Source: Lagopus muta (taxonomy: Eukaryota > Chordata > Aves > Galliformes > Phasianidae). From it: a DNA stretch of 64,000 bases. Every line of letters begins with the position of its first letter. The first letter of the stretch is position 1. Shown one piece after another: positions 60,233-64,000 of this stretch. The notes beneath the pieces are model-generated. The model ran no database searches and was not told the origin of the DNA. It worked only from the letters and a program-made list of their open reading frames with translations. The DNA is taken from the NCBI RefSeq assembly GCF_023343835.1, contig NC_064437.1:1498001-1562000 (forward strand). Direction: 5' to 3'. The translations under genes were made by a program, and so were the position numbers.

Positions 60233-61170
60233 CTGTGGCAAACATTGATGTCAATCAATTTCCCAGACTTCGGTTGCAAAAGAAAGCGTTTGGGTACAAG
60301 TGTCAGCATCCCAGTTTTAAGAAAGCACGACCCAAGAAAGATGCTCTATATTCTGTTTCCTTAAGAAACGACACCACTGTCCACTCACAGACCTGACTTC
60401 CTCTCTGCCCCATCCCTGCAGGCATTCAAGGCCAGGCTGGATGTGGCTCTGGGCAGCCCGGGCTGCTGGTTGGTGACCTGCACACAGCAGGGGTTGGAAC
60501 TGATGAGCGTTGTGCTCCTGTGCAACCCAGGCCCTTCTATGGTTCTATGATATGATCCTGATAGCCCTACTTGCTATCCCTCCAGTGAAAGAGGGCACAA
60601 GGAAACACAAAGTTTCAGATTCCAAAAAAAATTTGCTGCTTGATGTTGGAATTTTTTCAGGATTGAAAAAAAAAAAACCAAAAAAAAAAACCCCACAAAA
60701 CCCAGGACAGATGATTATTTTCACACACAACATCACTGCAAGGACAAGCAGGAGTGGCCAGTTGCTCTGTACTCTTTTCCTCTATCCTGCTTTAACCTTT
60801 GAAGGTAGCCTTGCCAAGTCTATATGCCGTTGCAGCAGTGTTTGCACAGGCAGCTGTCTGGGAGTCAGTGGCACATTCTGCTCTGAGATCTCAGCAAAAC
60901 TTGGCAGTCAAAAACTGCATCCCTCATTCCCTTACAGTACTTGATTCCATGTTGCCTTTTTTTTTTCCTCCCAAGAATTAGAACAAATTGCATGTGATTT
61001 CACACCATTTGTGTAACTAACACTGAACACGCAGGCTGACACGAACACACAGCACAGCACTGCCTGCACAGGGAAGCACATGCTCACCACACTCCTCCTT
61101 GGGCAATAACAGCAGTGCTTTTGGATCAGACCTCTTTCAAAGCAAAGGATCAAAACGCAACCACTCTCAC
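60233..61170 (-). other. LEPR: LEPR intron (938 bp) with a CR1 copy and A-rich tract
   Basis: The intron holds a CR1 fragment at about 60405-60560 and an A-rich stretch at about 60.63-60.71 kb with two long A runs. The rest is unique. Confidence 0.85.
60405..60560 (+). mobile_element. CR1 LINE fragment in a LEPR intron, antisense to the gene
   Basis: CR1 sequence reads 'attcaaggccaggctggatg', 'tggctctgggcagcccgggc', 'gttggaactgatgagcgttg' and the terminus 'cttctatggttctatgatat'. It resembles the antisense copy at 33.5 kb and may belong to the same subfamily. Confidence 0.9.
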
Positions 61171-61253
61171 CTGCCACAGGAGCGTCACGTTCTTCTGCCC
61201 CGTTGCTGGATCTTCAGTAATAGTTCTCCAAAACTCAGGGCCATGTAAGGGAG
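61171..61253 (-). CDS. LEPR: LEPR exon: start of the first membrane-proximal FNIII domain
   Basis: The 83-bp exon encodes PLHGPEFWRTITEDPATGQK and NVTLLWQ, corresponding to mammalian GPEFWRIINGD and KNVTLLWK. The acceptor AATGTTGCAG is in phase 1 and the donor TGGCAG|GTGAGA in phase 0. NVT is a conserved potential N-glycosylation site. Only 88 bp of intron separates it from the next exon upstream. Confidence 0.96.
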
Positions 61254-61341
61254 CTGCAACATTACAGTTTTGAAAGGACAGTGTCACATCTCAGCCTGAA
61301 ACTGGACACACCACATGAGCACAGCCTGCAGGCACATCTAC

Positions 61342-61498
61342 CTTGGATATCTTTGACAGCTGCATAGGCTGATCTGCTCCAGTTGCTCCAGTAGCCCAAA
61401 CCATCCAGGGCTCTGCAGCGGATCTGAACAATATATTCAACACAGAGTTGCACTTCTATCACAGCTGATCTTGTTGATACACTCAGAACTTCATACAG
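61342..61498 (-). CDS. LEPR: LEPR exon with the WSXWS motif (CRH2, second subdomain)
   Basis: The 157-bp exon encodes LYEVLSVSTRSAVIEVQLCV, EYIVQIRCRALDGLGYWSNW and SRSAYAAVKDIQ. YWSNWS is the WSXWS signature of class I cytokine receptors and is identical to mammalian LEPR. This subdomain together with the exons upstream forms the high-affinity leptin-binding module. Acceptor TTCTGTTACAG is phase 0; donor ATCCAAG|GTAGAT is phase 1. Confidence 0.97.
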
Positions 61499-61747
61499 CT
61501 GTAACAGAAGTCAAAATACTGAAAGTAAGAACAAAGGGTTGTTTCAGCACGTGTGACAATCAAAACTCTTGAAAATAAATCCAACAGGAGAGAGGCCTAC
61601 TCAGTAACATTCCCTTGCCAGATAATGCAAATACTCAGAGCTGTGATTCACTGCTCACAACCAGCTCCATCAACACCTGCCAGCTGACAGGCGACATGAC
61701 AGCACCGCAGCGGTTCGTGCTTTGCTCCGGATTGAAAGAGACAGTAC

Positions 61748-61896
61748 CTCCCATGTCAGCTCTTCCTCGTTCACTGCATACCGGATCTGAAACTTGAGGT
61801 CATCATTTGTAAACACAGGGTTTGCCCAGCTCACGTTCAGCAGCCCATCATTTCTGGTGATCTCTGCTTTAACGTTGGAGGGAGGAAGTGGCTTCA
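61748..61896 (-). CDS. LEPR: LEPR exon: first half of CRH2 second subdomain
   Basis: The 149-bp exon encodes KPLPPSNVKAEITRNDGLLN, VSWANPVFTNDDLKFQIRY and AVNEEELTWE, matching mammalian KPLPPSSVKAEITINIGLL and FQIRYGLSGKEVQWK. Acceptor TGCGTTTTCTAG is in phase 1 and donor TGGGAG|GTACTG in phase 0. Confidence 0.97.
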
Positions 61897-62944
61897 CTAG
61901 AAAACGCAAAGGAAGAACAGACGACTGTAACATCACCACTGACATTTGTCATTCAGTGAAGTCATCGCTGCATGCCTTCCTCTGACCCAAGGGCAGCACG
62001 AAGCACTGCAGCCTCTGCTACTCCAAGTGAAGCTGGGAGAGCACCAGACTCCAGACACCACAACACCAACCTGCAGCACAGGCAGCCTGCTGCTCACTGC
62101 AGACAGAGAGCTTCTGGCTGAGAAAGGGGAAATTAAGTCCATCTTTGACCCAAATTGAAATCATCAAAAATCTTAAGCTGATTTATCAAAGTTTCTTATG
62201 ACATCACATTATTTATTTTTTTTTTTAACTCATGGGGAAGTTTCAGTAGGTTTCATTTGAATTTAAAGCACTGTGTCAGAAAGCCCCAGTTAGTTAACAA
62301 AGTTAGAATAAATGTGTTATGACCAGTGAGAAGGCGAGAGAAAAAAGCAAATAAATGACAAAAACTTCAAGTATGTTTTAAATTCTGGGTGAGGTGAGAA
62401 CAAATAGGTTTTGTTTTGCTCATTCTAATTAAAATCTGAAATGCAAGGCACAGTTTGGTTTATCTCATGTGCTTTATGTGCCTGTACCTCTCCACTCCCA
62501 TAAAATATGCACTCTATTCTACTTTATTTCATGTAGCACTTTGTGGTCTATCTGGAGTACAGAAGGAACCAGCTATTGCAAACACTAAATCTGGGTGGAA
62601 AAGTGATACTTCCTCTCTGTAGATGGATGTAGAAAGTCTTTTTGCAGAAGTCACACAAAGCCAAAGCTGCAGTGTGTTCCTTCTGCATATGTTCTCATCT
62701 GTGTCCAAAGCAATGCAGCGTCCAACGAACGCTCTGAGTCACAGACCCAGAAACAAGACTTGCTTTGCACATTTTGCAGTGTTTGAAAACACTCAAGCAC
62801 TGTTTCTGCCTCTCTTTTACACAAATTTCAGTTCTCTGTGTGTCACAAAACAAACTTCGCAAAAGCATGCAAGAACATAAACAGCTCCTATGCTTTTAAA
62901 CAGGAACGTGCTGTCATGCTACACTGCATCAAAGCATAACCTTC

Positions 62945-63305
62945 AGAGAAGCACGGGATGGCTGAGGCTGGGGGCACCTCTGCCTCCATCCAACCCACTT
63001 CATTCCCCAGCAGGGCCCCCAGAGCTGTGGGTTTGGAGATCCCCATGGCGTGCCCCTGCTCTCTGCTCCCTGTGCCAGCAGTCCAGCACTGCCAGCACAG
63101 CTCTCATGCTGCACAGAGAGCTGCTGGGCTCCAGTCTGTGCCCAGCCCTGTGGGCCTGCCCTGGCATCCATGCCTAAAGCCTGGCTCTGTTCTGCCTGCA
63201 CGTCCCTTCAGGTTATTATGGACTGGTTATTATGGACTCAAAGCCTCCCCTTCTCTGGGTTGAGCAGTCCCAGCTCTCCCAGCCCCTCCCTCAGAGGAGG
63301 GACCA
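62945..63305 (-). mobile_element. Probable CR1 LINE fragment, in the gene's orientation
   Basis: The plus strand starts 'cacgggatggctgaggctgg' and 'catccaacccacttcattcc', the reverse complement of a CR1 end of a different subfamily. It ends with 'cagtcccagctctcccagcc cctccctcagaggagg', which looks like an internal CR1 part. The middle is diverged, so it may be two pieces. Confidence 0.65.
63211..63238. repeat. 14-bp perfect tandem duplication
   Basis: The unit 'ggttattatggact' occurs twice without a mismatch inside the CR1-like segment of the LEPR intron. Confidence 0.9.
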
Positions 63306-63660
63306 GAAACAAGTAACTAATCAAGAATCTTAAAAATCAGACTGTCTTTTACCAAACTAATTTTTCTTCTTCTTCTGGACGTCTTTGCAAAACACTCAAA
63401 AGGATAAACATACACAACTAAGCGTGGCATTTTATAGGTCCTAGCTACAGTCACGGCCTGCTGCCATGCCAAGCAAAATCTATGGAAATAACATTCAATC
63501 CAGTGTTTTTTTTAGAAGACAACACCCGAAGTTCTTAAGTGTTTATGTTCTTTCCACAATATAATTTATTTAAAATGCTACAAAGTACTTCACCTATACC
63601 ATATAAGGCCTGAAATCCAAGGTCACAAGCTCAGAAAGACGTGCAGAAATCTAGACTTAC

Positions 63661-63860
63661 CCACATCTGCTGGAACGACACACGTTGGTGAGGATTCAAG
63701 TGTTCCCAGCGAGTGCTTAAACTCAATCCACATGGTGTATCCAGATAAAAGAAAAACAGGCTGAAATGTGCACTCGTAAGAATGATTCCTCTGGAAATGG
63801 CATTCTTTCACCTCTGATTCTGGAGGAGCACTTGGAAAGTTAGAACAATAAATTTTGCTC
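63661..63860 (-). CDS. LEPR: LEPR exon: second half of the first CRH2 subdomain (leptin-binding)
   Basis: The 200-bp exon encodes [59 protein letters not shown] and CVVPADV. Mammalian LEPR has [18 protein letters not shown] at the same place; the FLLSGYTM loop is part of the known leptin-binding surface. Cysteines keep the mammalian spacing. The acceptor CCTCTTTTAAG is in phase 2 (Arg codon AG|G) and the donor GATGTGG|GTAAGT in phase 1. It is the first LEPR exon in the window; the exon before it is off the right edge. Confidence 0.97.
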
Positions 63861-64000
63861 CTTAAAAGAGGAAAAACATTCAGTTAATGTGCTGCAACAA
63901 TAAGCTGCTCATGGCATCAGTCATACAGGAGGTAATTAAAACAAATGTTATCACTGGAACTGTGTGACTGTTTTAATGATTATTTGGACAGACCTTGAAC
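63861..64000 (-). other. LEPR: LEPR intron (partial)
   Basis: The last 140 bases are upstream of the exon acceptor and hold no recognised coding sequence. Confidence 0.85.

Larger units (their letters stand above)
61897..63660 (-). other. LEPR: LEPR intron (1.76 kb)
   Basis: The left part is unique AT-rich sequence, including a T-run at about 62.21-62.23 kb. The right part carries an antisense CR1 segment (about 62945-63305) with a 14-bp duplication inside it. Confidence 0.85.
52878..63860 (-). other. LEPR: Leptin receptor gene LEPR, 3' half (ten coding exons)
   Basis: LEPR is a class I cytokine receptor that binds leptin at the cell surface and signals through JAK2, STAT3, STAT5 and SHP2 to control energy balance. 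Ten exons on the minus strand were placed by matching the mammalian protein and requiring GT-AG borders: 63661-63860, 61748-61896, 61342-61498, 61171-61253, 60016-60232, 58767-58949, 58137-58232, 57537-57639, 56815-56890 and 52878-53678. Their phases are compatible throughout and the frame stays open for 687 codons. The order is leptin-binding domain, WSXWS domain, two FNIII domains, transmembrane helix, Box 1 and cytoplasmic tail. About 460 N-terminal residues are expected beyond the right edge if the length is close to the usual ~1150. The gene is compact compared with mammals and no exon is broken. Confidence 0.97.

Overview
This window is vertebrate, most likely avian, nuclear DNA. It has widely spaced small exons with GT-AG borders. 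It carries many 5'-truncated CR1 LINE copies ending in tracts like ATTCTGTGATTCT, and one CpG island. The CR1 load, the small LEPR introns and the protein divergence from mammals suggest a bird, plausibly a galliform such as chicken; the species itself cannot be proven from the sequence. No bacterial-style genes, CRISPR arrays, tRNAs or rRNAs were recognised, and most long open frames are chance frames or repeat-derived.

Right end (about 51.4-63.9 kb, minus strand): the 3' half of the leptin receptor gene LEPR. Ten consecutive coding exons could be placed to the base with compatible splice phases. They add up to 2065 coding bases, or 687 complete codons plus the stop. They encode the C-terminal part of the leptin-binding cytokine-receptor module, the second module with WSNWS, two membrane-proximal FNIII domains, the transmembrane helix, Box 1 and the long signalling tail. 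All three tyrosine modules known from mammals (YATV, YLGV, YVPQ) are present. A candidate polyadenylation signal lies about 1.4 kb past the stop. The 5' half of LEPR lies beyond the right edge.

Middle (about 38-51 kb): intergenic DNA with CR1 fragments and a small 11-bp minisatellite. No gene was recognised.

Left (about 1-37 kb, minus strand): the 5' part of PDE4B, the cAMP-specific phosphodiesterase 4B gene. The first coding exon of the long isoform PDE4B1 (starting MKKSRSVM) is at 14430-14535. The next coding exon, the isoform-specific N-terminal region, is at 12372-12607. The two join in phase 0. A CpG island at about 36.5-37.07 kb, about 22 kb upstream, is the likely promoter and untranslated first exon of this transcript. 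UCR1, UCR2 and the catalytic exons are expected beyond the left edge.

The order LEPR then PDE4B on one strand matches the arrangement in mammals, so this is a conserved synteny block. LEPR is a JAK2/STAT3-coupled cytokine receptor and PDE4B degrades cAMP; they are neighbours, not an operon. I see no sign of an unknown biological system. The items most worth checking are a possible alternative LEPR terminal exon, the PDE4B1 promoter, and a few unique AT-rich blocks that may be conserved regulatory elements.
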